From Melioribacter sp. (GTDB lineage Bacteria; Bacteroidota; Ignavibacteria; Ignavibacteriales; Melioribacteraceae): DNA of 64,000 bases. Where the stretch lies: assembly GCA_020723965.1 (NCBI GenBank), contig DYHW01000003.1, forward strand, positions 222,687 through 286,686, in the 5' to 3' direction. How positions within the stretch are numbered: position 1 is the stretch's first letter; every line of letters starts with the position of its first letter. Under the pieces are notes generated by a model. It saw only the letters and a program-made list of their open reading frames with translations, was not told the DNA's origin and did not search any database. A program made the position numbers and the translations under genes. Positions 19,162 to 31,743 of the stretch are shown here, in pieces.

Positions 19162-19318
19162 AAACACAAATTTTTGGTGAAAGAAATTATCTAAATGAGG
19201 ATAAATAATCAATTAAAAGGAGCTGTTGAAGGAGAATTTTATGAAAGTTTTGTTATTATTTTTTTCTCTTCGGATTTTGATGTAACAAGTTTGTCGATCA
19301 TTTTTATTATGAAAAAAA

Positions 19319-22494
<3,176 letters not shown>

Positions 22495-22534
22495 TCACTG
22501 CAAAAAATTTATTTGAAACAAAAAGAAAATGAAT

Positions 22535-23485
22535 TTAATCTGAAACTATTTCTATCTCTCCCGATTTAGGAATTTTTATAAAATAAGTTTTTTTCTGCTT
22601 GTTGGTAATGTAGTTTTCTCTAAGCCAAGGATTAAACAGCTTAAGAACTTTATAGTTTATATCGTGCTTAGATGCAAATTGAGCCAAATCTTTGATGGAA
22701 TAATTTACAGGCACATCTTCGGTTTCAAATCTTGGGTACAGATCATCCTCAGAAAAATAGAAACCATATTTGTTTGGATCCTTAAAAATTTCTTTAATAG
22801 CAATTATACGCGCTACAAATCTATAGGTTTCTTCATTAAGATAAAGATTATAATAATTCTTGCTCTTCTGCCTCGATATTTGATTCTCGATACCATTCAT
22901 ACCGTGGTTGTAAGAAGCAGCAGCTAAAGTCCAACTGTTAAATTTAGAATAAGCTTCCTTTAAATAATCGCAAGCCGCTTGAGTCGATTTTTCTATGTGA
23001 TATCGTTCATCGATCTCATTAGAAATTTCCAAGCCGTATTTTTTAGCTGCTGGTTCCATCAATTGCCAAAAACCTGCCGCACCCATTGGTGAAACTGAAT
23101 TTGTTAACCCGCTTTCTGCAACTGCCATATACTTAAAATCATTAGGAATATTATTCTTTTCAAGAATGGGTTCTATTATCGGGAACCATCTATTTGCTCT
23201 TTTGAGGTAAAGTAGAGTAGCAGAATGCCAATATGTGTTCACTAAAAATTCTCTATCTATTCTTTCGCGAACATCAAAATCTTCTAAAGGAACACGCTCG
23301 CCGCAAAATTTCAATTTTTCCGGTATAGGAGGTGAATAGATTCTTCTCTCATTTTCTGTGATGGTAATAGGAGTTTGATTAACACTTTTTTCACTTTTCA
23401 TTAAGAAAAAAAGCACGAGAAGAAATAAAACAGAAAAGGTAATAATGTTTGCTGCAATGAGAAAAAATCTTTTCTTATCAACCAT
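22535..23485 (-). CDS. Membrane-anchored lytic transglycosylase (SLT domain, MltD-like)
   Basis: 316 residues. One N-terminal hydrophobic segment (about 7-28) anchors it in or exports it across the inner membrane. Residues about 95-235 form the SLT/lysozyme-like domain with the catalytic Glu in MAVAESGLTNSVSPMGAAGFWQLMEPAAKKYGL and the later ASYNHGMNGIENQI motif. The C-terminal ~60 residues (YSIKDLAQFASKHDINYKVLKLFNPWL) look like a degenerate LysM. It cleaves peptidoglycan glycan strands. Gap to pyrG is 73 bases; a terminator separates it from citrate synthase upstream. Confidence 0.88.
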   Translation of the reverse strand: MVDKKRFFLIAANIITFSVLFLLVLFFLMKSEKSVNQTPITITENERRIYSPPIPEKLKFCGERVPLEDFDVRERIDREFLVNTYWHSATLLYLKRANRWFPIIEPILEKNNIPNDFKYMAVAESGLTNSVSPMGAAGFWQLMEPAAKKYGLEISNEIDERYHIEKSTQAACDYLKEAYSKFNSWTLAAASYNHGMNGIENQISRQKSKNYYNLYLNEETYRFVARIIAIKEIFKDPNKYGFYFSEDDLYPRFETEDVPVNYSIKDLAQFASKHDINYKVLKLFNPWLRENYITNKQKKTYFIKIPKSGEIEIVSD

Positions 23486-23524
23486 TTTAGTTTGTTCGGG
23501 AAATATTGTATGTAAAATAAAATT

Positions 23525-23553
23525 TAAAAAACCCCGACAAAGCCGGGGTTTGA
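23525..23553 (-). terminator. Terminator of the citrate synthase gene
   Basis: AAACCCCG (23530-23537) and CGGGGTTT (23545-23552) pair around a short loop; on the minus strand the stem runs into TTTTTT. It lies 22 bases after the citrate synthase stop codon. Confidence 0.8.
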
Positions 23554-23574
23554 AAATTTTGCATTAAAGAAATA

Positions 23575-24882
23575 TTATTTCTTGCCGAAAGCGATATCTT
23601 CGAGCATTTTGGTTGTAAGTGATTTTGGCCTTTCTAGCGGATAACCTAATGCTCTTGACCAAATAATATTTGAGCAAACACCAAGTGCACGACCAACGCC
23701 AAACAATACAGTGTAATATTCATACTCTTTTACACCATAATGCCATTGAATAACGCCGGATTGCGCATCAACATTTGGCCATGGATTTTTTGCTTTGCCC
23801 CGTTCTAACAAAATAGGCGGTACAACCTTAAAGAGAAGATCGACATATTTGAAGATTGGATCATCAGGTAAATGCTTCAAACAGAATTCTCTTTGCGCCA
23901 TGTAGCGCGGATCAGTTTTTCTTAAAACTGCGTGTCCAAATCCAGGAATAACATGACCGCTATCCAATGTTTCATAAACAAATTTTTTCATTTCATCTTC
24001 AGTAGGAATTTTACCGCCCATCTTTTCCATAACACCATGCAGCCAGCGTAAAACTTCTTCGTTAGCAAGCCCGTGCAAAGGACCGGCTAGACCATTTAAC
24101 ATTGCGCTGATAGCGTAATAAATATCTGAAAGAGCGCTTGCAACAAGATGTCCTGTATGTGCGCTAACGTTTCCGCTTTCATGGTCGCTATGAAGTATGA
24201 AATAAAGACGTGCAATATCATCGTAAGGTTTGTCAATTCCCAGCATTCGTGCAAAGTTACCGCCAAAATCAAGATGCGGATCTCCCGGAATTATCTCTTC
24301 ATTTCTGTACTTCAATCTGTAAATGTAAGCAGCAATCTCAGGAAGCTTAGCCAAAAGGTTCATGGAATCTTCATAGTACGGATCCCAATAATCGGTTTTC
24401 TTAATATCTTCGTGATATTTTTTTGCAAAGATCGATTCGCGCTGCATCGACATTATTGCCGTAGCAAACATCGTCATCGGATGAGAATCGCGCGGCATAG
24501 CACGAACAATATCATAAACATATTTCGGAACATCTTTTCTGTTGTTGAATTCTTCGTGTACATCTTCAACTTCTTTTTCTGTAGGAATATCGCCGGTCAA
24601 TAAAAAGTAGAAAAATCCTTCAACATAAGGCATTTCTGCATCGGGCACCTTAGGAAGTTTTTCGAGCACTTCCGGTATTGTTAGTCCTCGAAAGCGGATC
24701 CCTTCATGGGGATCTAGATAAGAGATATCAGTAACTAGACTTTTAATATCTCGCATTCCGCCGATTATCTGACCAATAGTTACTTCATCAGCTTTAACAT
24801 TACTAAATTCTTTAACAAGTTTTTCTGTTCTGGGTCTTTCGGCAAGAATTTTTTCATGCAGTTTTTGCTTAAGTAATGACAT
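23575..24882 (-). CDS. gltA: Citrate synthase, mitochondrial (eukaryotic) type
   Basis: 435 residues. Condenses acetyl-CoA with oxaloacetate at the entry of the TCA cycle. The sequence follows the mitochondrial-type enzyme closely rather than the usual bacterial GltA: SDHESGNVSAHTGHLV, NGLAGPLHGLANEEVL (catalytic His), PGFGHAVLRKTDPRY (second His), HLPDDPIFK, GKAKNPWPNVDAQSG (catalytic Asp) and IWSRALGYPLERPKS. The N-terminal zinc-ribbon-like extension of the Gram-negative hexameric type is absent. The ATG at 24882 follows GGAGGA; the TTG at 24894 is part of that ribosome binding site. It lies 70 bases downstream of hpnE. Confidence 0.95.
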   Translation of the reverse strand: MSLLKQKLHEKILAERPRTEKLVKEFSNVKADEVTIGQIIGGMRDIKSLVTDISYLDPHEGIRFRGLTIPEVLEKLPKVPDAEMPYVEGFFYFLLTGDIPTEKEVEDVHEEFNNRKDVPKYVYDIVRAMPRDSHPMTMFATAIMSMQRESIFAKKYHEDIKKTDYWDPYYEDSMNLLAKLPEIAAYIYRLKYRNEEIIPGDPHLDFGGNFARMLGIDKPYDDIARLYFILHSDHESGNVSAHTGHLVASALSDIYYAISAMLNGLAGPLHGLANEEVLRWLHGVMEKMGGKIPTEDEMKKFVYETLDSGHVIPGFGHAVLRKTDPRYMAQREFCLKHLPDDPIFKYVDLLFKVVPPILLERGKAKNPWPNVDAQSGVIQWHYGVKEYEYYTVLFGVGRALGVCSNIIWSRALGYPLERPKSLTTKMLEDIAFGKK

Positions 24883-24952
24883 GATTTCCTCCAATCATTT
24901 TGTTTCAATAATTATATCTATTTTTATCCTAAGCGGAAAAAGCAAAGAGTTT

Positions 24953-26248
24953 TTATCGCTCTGGAAATGAAATCACGCTTTGTGCTGCTAATTTACCGCT
25001 TAAAATGGCGCCTTCTATAGTTGAAGGCAAACCGGTATCGCACCAATCACCTGCAAAAAATAAATTAGCAAAATGTGTCTTAAAATTTTTTCTTTTTTCG
25101 TCCGATGAATTATCTGTAACAATCGTAGCGCGTTTTTCTTTAATTACCTTCCAATCAATAACCATTTTCTTATTAAATATAGGAAAAAATAATTCTAACT
25201 CCGAACAAAAACAATTTACAATCTCTTCGTTAGAGCTTTCCATAAACATATCTGCTGCGCTAGTAGTTAAACTGATATGTGCTCCATGATTGAACAACCA
25301 ATGAATATTGGACCCGATAAGACTAAAAAACTTTTCTTCAAACGGATTTGGAGAAAGCCAAAGGTGAACATTGAGTATTGGTGAATAATCGAATTCCGGA
25401 AACTTAAAATTAATGTTCGGCTCATATTCTATTTTTTGAAGAGCATAGGGTGGAACAGCAAAAACAATGCTATCAAAATCTGAATAGGAATTTTTGTCGG
25501 TAATAATTCGGACTGCTTTACCATTATAAAAAACAACCTTAAGAACTCTTTCTGAAATATTTATAGAGACATTTAGATTTTTAAAAAAATTTTGCACCGG
25601 TTCTATAAAAAGTTCGGTTAATCCAACCATAGGCATAATTATTTTAGCCGATTCATTTCCGTTGAAAAATATCTCTCTTAGAATTTCGTGAAATATTTGA
25701 GCAGAAGCTTTCTCTAATGAGGAATTCATAGACCCAACAACTAAGATTTCCCAAAACTTGCTGACCGCCTCATTGCTTTGCTTTTCTTTTTTCAGCCAAT
25801 CTTTAACCGAAACTCCGCGCAAGTCTTCTTGATAACAACATAACAGGTTTAAAAAGAAATCTATTATTTTGAGCCGGTCTTTGAAGGAGAGAGACCGATA
25901 CTTTAAAAGCGCTATTAAAAGGTTTAACGGATAACCGAACTTAGGCGCAATCAATTTTGAAACTGCGCCATTCTTTTCAGCAAACGAAATGTTGAGCGAA
26001 GGTTGAATGAAAATTTTTTGATGGACACCAATTTTTTTGAGAAGCAGCAAGGTCTCTTTGTAACTGCCCATCATTATATGCTGTCCGTTGTCAAACCAAT
26101 CATCTTGTTCTTTGTTGAAAAGAGTATAAGTCCTGCCGCCAAGTTTAGGTGATGCTTCAAGAAGCGTAACTTTAAACTTATTTTCAGAAAGATAAACTGC
26201 TGCAGTTAAACCCGATAATCCCCCTCCTACAACTATACAACTTTTCAT
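24953..26248 (-). CDS. hpnE: Hydroxysqualene dehydroxylase HpnE (FAD-dependent)
   Basis: 431-residue flavin amine-oxidase/phytoene-desaturase-like protein. The FAD-binding dinucleotide motif is at the very start (IVVGGGLSGLTAAVYLSENKFKVTLLEASPKLGGR across two blocks) and DNGQHIMMGSYKETLLLLKKIG follows, a region typical of HpnE. The C-terminus FAGDWCDTGLPSTIEGAILSGKLAAQSV is the second FAD contact. HpnE reduces hydroxysqualene to squalene. The ATG at 26248 overlaps the hpnD stop as ATGA; a GTG at 26275 is also in frame but the coupled ATG fits better. Last gene of hpnC-hpnD-hpnE. Confidence 0.92.
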   Translation of the reverse strand: MKSCIVVGGGLSGLTAAVYLSENKFKVTLLEASPKLGGRTYTLFNKEQDDWFDNGQHIMMGSYKETLLLLKKIGVHQKIFIQPSLNISFAEKNGAVSKLIAPKFGYPLNLLIALLKYRSLSFKDRLKIIDFFLNLLCCYQEDLRGVSVKDWLKKEKQSNEAVSKFWEILVVGSMNSSLEKASAQIFHEILREIFFNGNESAKIIMPMVGLTELFIEPVQNFFKNLNVSINISERVLKVVFYNGKAVRIITDKNSYSDFDSIVFAVPPYALQKIEYEPNINFKFPEFDYSPILNVHLWLSPNPFEEKFFSLIGSNIHWLFNHGAHISLTTSAADMFMESSNEEIVNCFCSELELFFPIFNKKMVIDWKVIKEKRATIVTDNSSDEKRKNFKTHFANLFFAGDWCDTGLPSTIEGAILSGKLAAQSVISFPER

Positions 26249-27087
26249 CGGTGAACTAAACTGTATTTCGCCCACACACCAAGAGAGATAGAAACTTTTT
26301 CAAATTTTCCGACTTTAATTTTTTTGTTAAAGACGTCGTAGTTTTCTGCTTTAATTTTTTTGAGAAGTCTGTTATAGATATGCTGCATAGCACGAGCAGG
26401 AAACATAGAACGCTTGTCTTCAATATTAAGCGCTTCGTCTGCTTTGTTAAAGTAGTATTCTGCGCGGTCAGCTTCATGTTTCATCAATGAAACAAAATTA
26501 TTATTGTAGTTCCGATTGTGCAGATCCTCCTCAGTGTAATTAAACTGAACTAAATCATGCTGAGGTAGATAAATTCTTCCTTTCTCAGAATCTTTTTTTA
26601 CATCGCGCAAAATATTTGTTAACTGCATCGCTAAGCCAAGATTTACAGCGTAATCTTTAGCAGAACTATGTTTATAACCAAAAATTTCTATGCACATCAA
26701 TCCAACTGTTGAAGCAACACGATAACAATATTGAATCAATTCATCGAAGGTCCAATAGCGTTTATGCTGCAAATCCATTTCAACGCCGGCAATCAGTTCG
26801 AAGAAAGGTTCGAGTGGAATGTTAAACTGGTTTATAATAGTAACAAGTTTATTTAATAATGGATGCTCAGCATTTCCGTGCAAAGCTTTTTCTAGTTCGA
26901 TTCGCCATCTTCTAAGTTTTTCATATTTAAGATCATCGGGTTCATTCCCCTCATCAATTATGTCGTCTGTTTTACGACAGAAAGCATAAACAATATTCAT
27001 TGCTTCACGCTTTGGTTTTTCGAGCAGACTAAATGCGTAATAAAAACTGCTGTTGCTCTCTTTGGCTATTTTTTTTGATTCGTCCAT
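26245..27087 (-). CDS. hpnD: Presqualene diphosphate synthase HpnD
   Basis: 280 residues of the squalene/phytoene synthase family. The first Asp-rich motif is RKTDDIIDE (Asp41-Asp45) and the second is QLTNILRDVKKDSEKGRIYLP. HpnD condenses two farnesyl diphosphates to presqualene diphosphate. Assignment as HpnD rather than HpnC rests on gene order and on the closer match of EKPKREAMNIVYAFCRKTDD. Its ATG shares one base with the hpnC stop (TAATG). Confidence 0.9.
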   Translation of the reverse strand: MDESKKIAKESNSSFYYAFSLLEKPKREAMNIVYAFCRKTDDIIDEGNEPDDLKYEKLRRWRIELEKALHGNAEHPLLNKLVTIINQFNIPLEPFFELIAGVEMDLQHKRYWTFDELIQYCYRVASTVGLMCIEIFGYKHSSAKDYAVNLGLAMQLTNILRDVKKDSEKGRIYLPQHDLVQFNYTEEDLHNRNYNNNFVSLMKHEADRAEYYFNKADEALNIEDKRSMFPARAMQHIYNRLLKKIKAENYDVFNKKIKVGKFEKVSISLGVWAKYSLVHR

Positions 27088-27923
27088 TATTTAAAAAATA
27101 TTGATCTCATTAGAATGCTTGGATAATCTTTCCGGCCAAGTTTAGGTCTCATTCCAAAAATCCGATATCTATTCATTTCGATCTTTTCAAGAATTTTTTC
27201 CCCGCCAAGGATCGTCAATTTAATTTGATATTTGAGAGACCATGGTAAATGGTTTAATAGTTTTTTCCCTTCAGTAAAAAGTTTTTTTGTTCGTTCAATC
27301 TGATATTTTAATAATTGTTCTAAGTTAGCATTATTTTGCTTTAACTCAAACATTTCTCGTTTTACTTCAAACTGTTCCATTTCGTTTTGCGGAATATAAA
27401 TTCTATTCTTTGCGTAATCGATTTCGATATCTTGATAAAAGTTAGTCAATTGGAGCGCTGTGCAGATAGCATCGGAACTTTTAACAGCTTCAGAATTTCG
27501 AACACCAAAGAATTCGAGCATTATCCTGCCGACCGGATTAGCAGACCTTTTGCAGTAATCGAGAGTCTCTTCATAATTTTTAAAACAATTCTTAACTACA
27601 TCTTGTTTGAAAGCAAAAATTAGATCGAAAAAATGTTGATAAGTAAGATCGAATTTATCAATTGTATTTTTTAATGCTGTCCAAAAATTATTTGCAAATT
27701 TTCCGGTTAAACAAGCGCGTAACTGTTCTTCATACAATTCTAAATTCTGAATTCTACTTTCTGCACTCAAAAATCCTTCGTCTGCAATATCATCTGCTTG
27801 GCGAGCGAACTGGTAAACCACAGCAACATGCTTTCTTAATTGCTTAGGAAGAAAAAGAGAAATTACGGGAAAGTTTTCGTAATGTTTTTTTGAAAACCGA
27901 ACAGCGGATTGATAAGCCAACAT
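27087..27923 (-). CDS. hpnC: Hydroxysqualene synthase HpnC
   Basis: 278 residues, also of the squalene/phytoene synthase fold and paralogous to hpnD. Asp-rich motifs are ARQADDIADE (Asp44-Asp48) and QLTNFYQDIEIDYAKNRIYIP. HpnC converts presqualene diphosphate to hydroxysqualene, the substrate of HpnE. The start HYENFPVISLFLPKQLRKHVAVVYQFAR (split around residues 14-41) is typical of HpnC. It is the first gene of the three-gene squalene operon; about 240 bases without a gene lie upstream. Confidence 0.9.
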   Translation of the reverse strand: MLAYQSAVRFSKKHYENFPVISLFLPKQLRKHVAVVYQFARQADDIADEGFLSAESRIQNLELYEEQLRACLTGKFANNFWTALKNTIDKFDLTYQHFFDLIFAFKQDVVKNCFKNYEETLDYCKRSANPVGRIMLEFFGVRNSEAVKSSDAICTALQLTNFYQDIEIDYAKNRIYIPQNEMEQFEVKREMFELKQNNANLEQLLKYQIERTKKLFTEGKKLLNHLPWSLKYQIKLTILGGEKILEKIEMNRYRIFGMRPKLGRKDYPSILMRSIFFK

Positions 27924-28164
27924 GATAGATTTTTGCGCATTATTAGTTTGAATAAAATCCTCATTACTGTAATGTTTTCTGATGAACTTGAACCTCTCTT
28001 ATACTACCCTTCATAAAAAAAAGAGGGATAAGTTAAGCTTCATATTCTTAGTCATATTTACAATTCTATCTTAAGTATTCTTTTTTTTAGTGTTAACTTG
28101 TATAATTAGTGTTTTTTTGTCTTTGACACGAATGTTTACAAATTTATCTCAAATTTTTTGTGCT

Positions 28165-29010
28165 CTACTGTTTACGATTGATGCTTACCTCAACTTTAAA
28201 TAAGCTTTGGATATTCTGACCTGAGCCGGCAAAATCATAAATCGAAACGGTAATAAAGCGTGGTTTTTCTTTTACCTTTTCTGTAAAAGTAATCGACTTC
28301 ACTTTATAGTTTTCTACCTTTTGCCAGTTGGAATATTTTTCTGTCCAATTTTTCCCAATGCAGGTTTTTATTTTTTCAGAAATGCTCTTGAAAAGAGCTT
28401 CAGCTTTCTTTAGATCATTTCCATCATAATAAGTTGCGTTGTAAGAACCGGTTTCTTCGTCAAAGTAAGCATCGGTGGAATTGTTAAGTTTTACAAGCTG
28501 CTGTTTTTGAAGAACCGGATTTTCCAGTAAAAAGAAATATGCATTTGCATGAGCAAGAAGAAAATCTAAAGTTGCGCAAAAATCAGCATCGTCGCTTAAT
28601 GTTAGAGCATTCGGTTCTGCAATTGCTGTCTGAAGCAAGTAGCTGCCTGTTGAACTTTCATCGCCTATCACATACAATATCCATGTTCCTGAAGTAGGCA
28701 CAGTAGTTATAATATTTGCGTATCCTTTGCCAGCCCCCACGTTTTGTTTGTAAATTTCTCTTTTAGGATCTACAAAAGCCAAACTAGGGTTAAAATAATT
28801 TGTGTAAACAACAAAATTAACAGCTTCATTTTCGAACAGATCTATTTCGTAACCATCATATCTTCCAAAATCTTTTTTGAAAAGGTCCTTGAGTGTTAAT
28901 TCACCTTTTATTTCACTGAAATCAACACTGAACTTTTGTCCAGCTTCTTGTCCAAAACAAAATTGAGTCAATAGAATTATAAACAGAAAAATAAATTGTA
29001 ATATTTTCAT
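28165..29010 (-). CDS. Exported protein of unknown function with PPC-like N-terminal half
   Basis: 281 residues. A signal peptide (1-20, QFCFGQ) is followed by a beta-rich region (about 25-135) with YEIDLFENEAVNFVVYTNYFNPSLAFVDP and SGTWILYVIGDESSTGSYLLQT, which resembles PPC-type domains. The C-terminal half (about 140-281) contains a helical segment and YNATYYDGNDLKKAEALFKSISEKIKTCIG, without a family I recognise. It lacks a T9SS sorting domain. It lies 59 bases downstream of the MFS transporter and may be co-transcribed with it. Confidence 0.7.
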   Translation of the reverse strand: MKILQFIFLFIILLTQFCFGQEAGQKFSVDFSEIKGELTLKDLFKKDFGRYDGYEIDLFENEAVNFVVYTNYFNPSLAFVDPKREIYKQNVGAGKGYANIITTVPTSGTWILYVIGDESSTGSYLLQTAIAEPNALTLSDDADFCATLDFLLAHANAYFFLLENPVLQKQQLVKLNNSTDAYFDEETGSYNATYYDGNDLKKAEALFKSISEKIKTCIGKNWTEKYSNWQKVENYKVKSITFTEKVKEKPRFITVSIYDFAGSGQNIQSLFKVEVSINRKQ

Positions 29011-29069
29011 TTAATCTCCTTTTTCAAACAGTGAAAAACAGCATAGACCAATGAATGAAAAAAACTTTT

Positions 29070-30311
29070 CTAAAATTCTTCAATTTTATTTTCTTTTACC
29101 ATGAACCAAAGCAGAGATGAGATTGCCAATGTAACAGTGCTTATAATAAAAATAAGATCTTTATCTAACGCCTCCTGAATAAATTTCCCTAGAACTAGAC
29201 TAACGAACAACTGCGGAAGCACTACACTTAAATTAAAGATACCCATGAAAAAACCCATTCTATTCTTATCGACTTTTTCAGACATAATAGCAAACGGTAG
29301 ACTCACAATTGCAGCCCATCCAACACCAGCAACAGCCATAAAAGTCCAGACTAAAATGGAACTAGTTCCAAACAAAACAATTCCCAAATAACCGAATGTC
29401 ATCACCGCAAGAGAAGCAATATGCGTTTTCACTCTTCCAATTTTTTCTGTGATCGGCTCAAGTACAAATGCAGGCAATAAAGCGCCAACGGCATTTAAGA
29501 TCAAAAATGAAACTGCAAGAATTTGCCCCGTCTCATCTGGTGAAGCTGGATTTAATTTCTGTTCAACATAACCTATCATATAAACAAACATGGTTTGAAC
29601 TCCGATCCAGGAAAATGAGTGAGCAAACAAAAGTTTTAGATACTGATTCCAATCAGTCTTAGATTCTGTAACAATTTCTTGCGATTGAGCAGACTTCAAT
29701 TCACGAGGTTCTACAACAAAAAATAATGGAACGATTGAAAATAGAAGTACCAGCAATACGCCGAAATAGATCAAAAAAAAGTTTCCAAAGATGGCGCCAA
29801 TAGCGTAAGCTAGAACACCAAAAGAACCGGAAATTGTTTGCATCCACGTATAGCCCTTTGTTCTTGGAATTCCTTCGGGTGTAAGATCTGCTATAATGGA
29901 ACGAGTTGGATTGAAAGAGATATTTATTGCAAGGTCAAGCGTTAAGGCAATTATAACAGCAACTATAACAATGTTACCAATACCAAAATAAATATCGATC
30001 GCTCCGATATTCGGCAAAGCGAATAACATAAGCGCTGCAAGCGTTCCGCCAATTAGAATGAACGGTCTTCTCCTTCCTCTCCAGAACCAAATTTTATCGC
30101 TAATAAAACCTATAATAGGTTGACCAATAATTCCAGCCAGCGGACCAGCTGCCCAGACAAAACCGATCTCATGCAAATCTAAATTATATTTTGTCCGCAT
30201 TAACCAACTAAGCGCCGCAATCTGAATGGATAATGCAAACCCCATTGCCGTTGCAGGTAAACTAAGTATCGAATAAAAAGTATTGGAAAGTTTTTTCTGC
30301 ATCTCCAGCAT
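29070..30311 (-). CDS. MFS sugar transporter (SLC45/sucrose-maltose type)
   Basis: 413 residues with 12 predicted transmembrane segments. The first cytoplasmic loop RGRRRPFILIGGT and the preceding LAGIIGQPIIGFISDKIWFW match the glycoside-cation symporter-like MFS group that includes SLC45 and bacterial maltose or sucrose permeases. The nearby glycogen phosphorylase makes an oligosaccharide or maltose substrate plausible, but specificity is inferred. ATG 30311 is chosen because GAGGT lies 4 bases upstream. Confidence 0.82.
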   Translation of the reverse strand: MLEMQKKLSNTFYSILSLPATAMGFALSIQIAALSWLMRTKYNLDLHEIGFVWAAGPLAGIIGQPIIGFISDKIWFWRGRRRPFILIGGTLAALMLFALPNIGAIDIYFGIGNIVIVAVIIALTLDLAINISFNPTRSIIADLTPEGIPRTKGYTWMQTISGSFGVLAYAIGAIFGNFFLIYFGVLLVLLFSIVPLFFVVEPRELKSAQSQEIVTESKTDWNQYLKLLFAHSFSWIGVQTMFVYMIGYVEQKLNPASPDETGQILAVSFLILNAVGALLPAFVLEPITEKIGRVKTHIASLAVMTFGYLGIVLFGTSSILVWTFMAVAGVGWAAIVSLPFAIMSEKVDKNRMGFFMGIFNLSVVLPQLFVSLVLGKFIQEALDKDLIFIISTVTLAISSLLWFMVKENKIEEF

Positions 30312-30781
30312 TTTGACCTCTATTTATTTCGGAATCTTTTGAAAGATATTGAATGTAGTGATAAATAAAAAGGAAGATTTTAAAAACAAATAATGACTTT
30401 TATCCCTCTGAAAAATTATTTGTCTCCTCTCTTATTCAAATGATCATGATTAAGACCACGAACAAGATCATGAAAATATTATTGCTTGTTCATGCTCATG
30501 TTCTTGCTCAAACTCTGTTCATGTTCTTTCTCGAATTATCACGATTGCAGTCTACAACTAAACATTATCCCTTAGTACATCCTATTTATTACAGCATTGT
30601 GCAAACATCAGCCAATTATTGTTAAAAAAAATTGGGAATGCAGTGTGTGGGTAATAGCTGTAGGAGAATATCTATCCAAGAAAATAAAAGGATACATATT
30701 GAAAAAAACAGTGTGCTATTACGAAATACATATCCTTGTTGTTAGCAGTTCATCATAAAATAACTTTTTATAAGGAAAAAA
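30312..30781. other. Intergenic region, 470 bp, no gene seen; CATG-rich repeats
   Basis: The longest gap in the window. Between 30440 and 30535 the words TCATG, GTTCATG and CATGTTCTT recur in both orientations, giving several weak alternative hairpins. A plus-strand frame at 30440-30625 crosses this part but has no ribosome binding site and repetitive, non-protein-like content. No tRNA or known RNA is recognisable. Confidence 0.5.
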
Positions 30782-31711
30782 TTATCCATCAAATTTGAGA
30801 ACGACCAATTTCTTTTCCCTTAATGAAAGGTCATCAGATTTATTAGTTGATTTAAATAAATCCAAAAGAGTTACTCCGTATCCCTTGCCTGCATCATCAT
30901 GTAATTGTTTTTGGATGTTTAAACTATCACTTTCAGAATCTTCTTGTTTTATCTTATGGACGCTTGCAGATTCTTGAATTCCAAGCGCTTGTTTCAGCAG
31001 CCCAATAATTTCTTCTCTTAGGTCGTTAACTTTTTCATGACCGGGCGCCGATACAGTTGAAAAACCAACTTTACCAGTTGTATGATCCTCTGCAATGTTT
31101 TCCATCTTTGCGAAAGGTTTTAGGACTGCTTCAGCAAAAGGAATATTACGCTTAGTTCTTTCTTTTGATTCTAATTTATCTTCCATTTCCAGTTTAATCT
31201 CTTCATCAATAAAATTAGTATCAAATGCGAAGATGGCATCTGCAAAGATTTTATCGTTTTGATTTTGTGCTTCAACAGCTCTTAGATCAAAAGAATAGAC
31301 CTCTGCAAAATTGGGTTCGACTTCTTTTTTAGTGAGAGATGTTAACCCTGCCTGCTGAATTTTAAAACGAAACCGTTCCGGGTCTAAATCGAAACGGAGA
31401 TGGCGTAAATCTTTTATTGCAAAGATTGGATCAAAATAAACAAGCTCCATTTTTCCATTTATCTTTATGAAATACCCATACTTAGTTGAATAGGCATCTA
31501 AATTATTTACGTTTGTTAGCAAACGGTAGATAATCAGATTTTTCGGAGTTGGGTCTTTAACATAATTGCAAACATCAAAATAAGTGATCCGATGAGGGCG
31601 TTTTATCCGTTCGTTCTTATAAATGATCCTAAAATTCTCATTAAAGTTAAACTGGTTCTGAGAATATATCAGAATATCGTTCGTTCGTAAATCTAATGTC
31701 TCCAATAGCAT
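30782..31711 (-). CDS. Protein of unknown function downstream of glgP
   Basis: 309 residues, soluble (no signal peptide or membrane segment). The N-terminal ~135 residues look like a compact alpha/beta domain (LRTNDILIYSQNQFNF, ITYFDVCNYVKDPTPKNLIIYRLL, FDPIFAIKDLRHLRFDLDPERFRFKIQQAGL). The middle is rich in Glu/Lys and the C-terminal third is polar, possibly disordered, before a hydrophobic KLVVLKFDG end. I do not recognise a family. It starts 32 bases after glgP and probably shares its transcript. Confidence 0.65.
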   Translation of the reverse strand: MLLETLDLRTNDILIYSQNQFNFNENFRIIYKNERIKRPHRITYFDVCNYVKDPTPKNLIIYRLLTNVNNLDAYSTKYGYFIKINGKMELVYFDPIFAIKDLRHLRFDLDPERFRFKIQQAGLTSLTKKEVEPNFAEVYSFDLRAVEAQNQNDKIFADAIFAFDTNFIDEEIKLEMEDKLESKERTKRNIPFAEAVLKPFAKMENIAEDHTTGKVGFSTVSAPGHEKVNDLREEIIGLLKQALGIQESASVHKIKQEDSESDSLNIQKQLHDDAGKGYGVTLLDLFKSTNKSDDLSLREKKLVVLKFDG

Positions 31712-31743
31712 TTTAGCTGTTTCCTAAGTTTCTTTAATATACA

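Noticed and set aside
24148..24603. 151-codon plus-strand frame opposite citrate synthase
   Set aside because: Antisense shadow of a clear conserved gene with no independent support.
30440..30625. Plus-strand 61-codon frame in the largest intergenic gap
   Set aside because: No ribosome binding site, repetitive CATG-derived codons, no family features, and it lies in a gap flanked by genes on the other strand.
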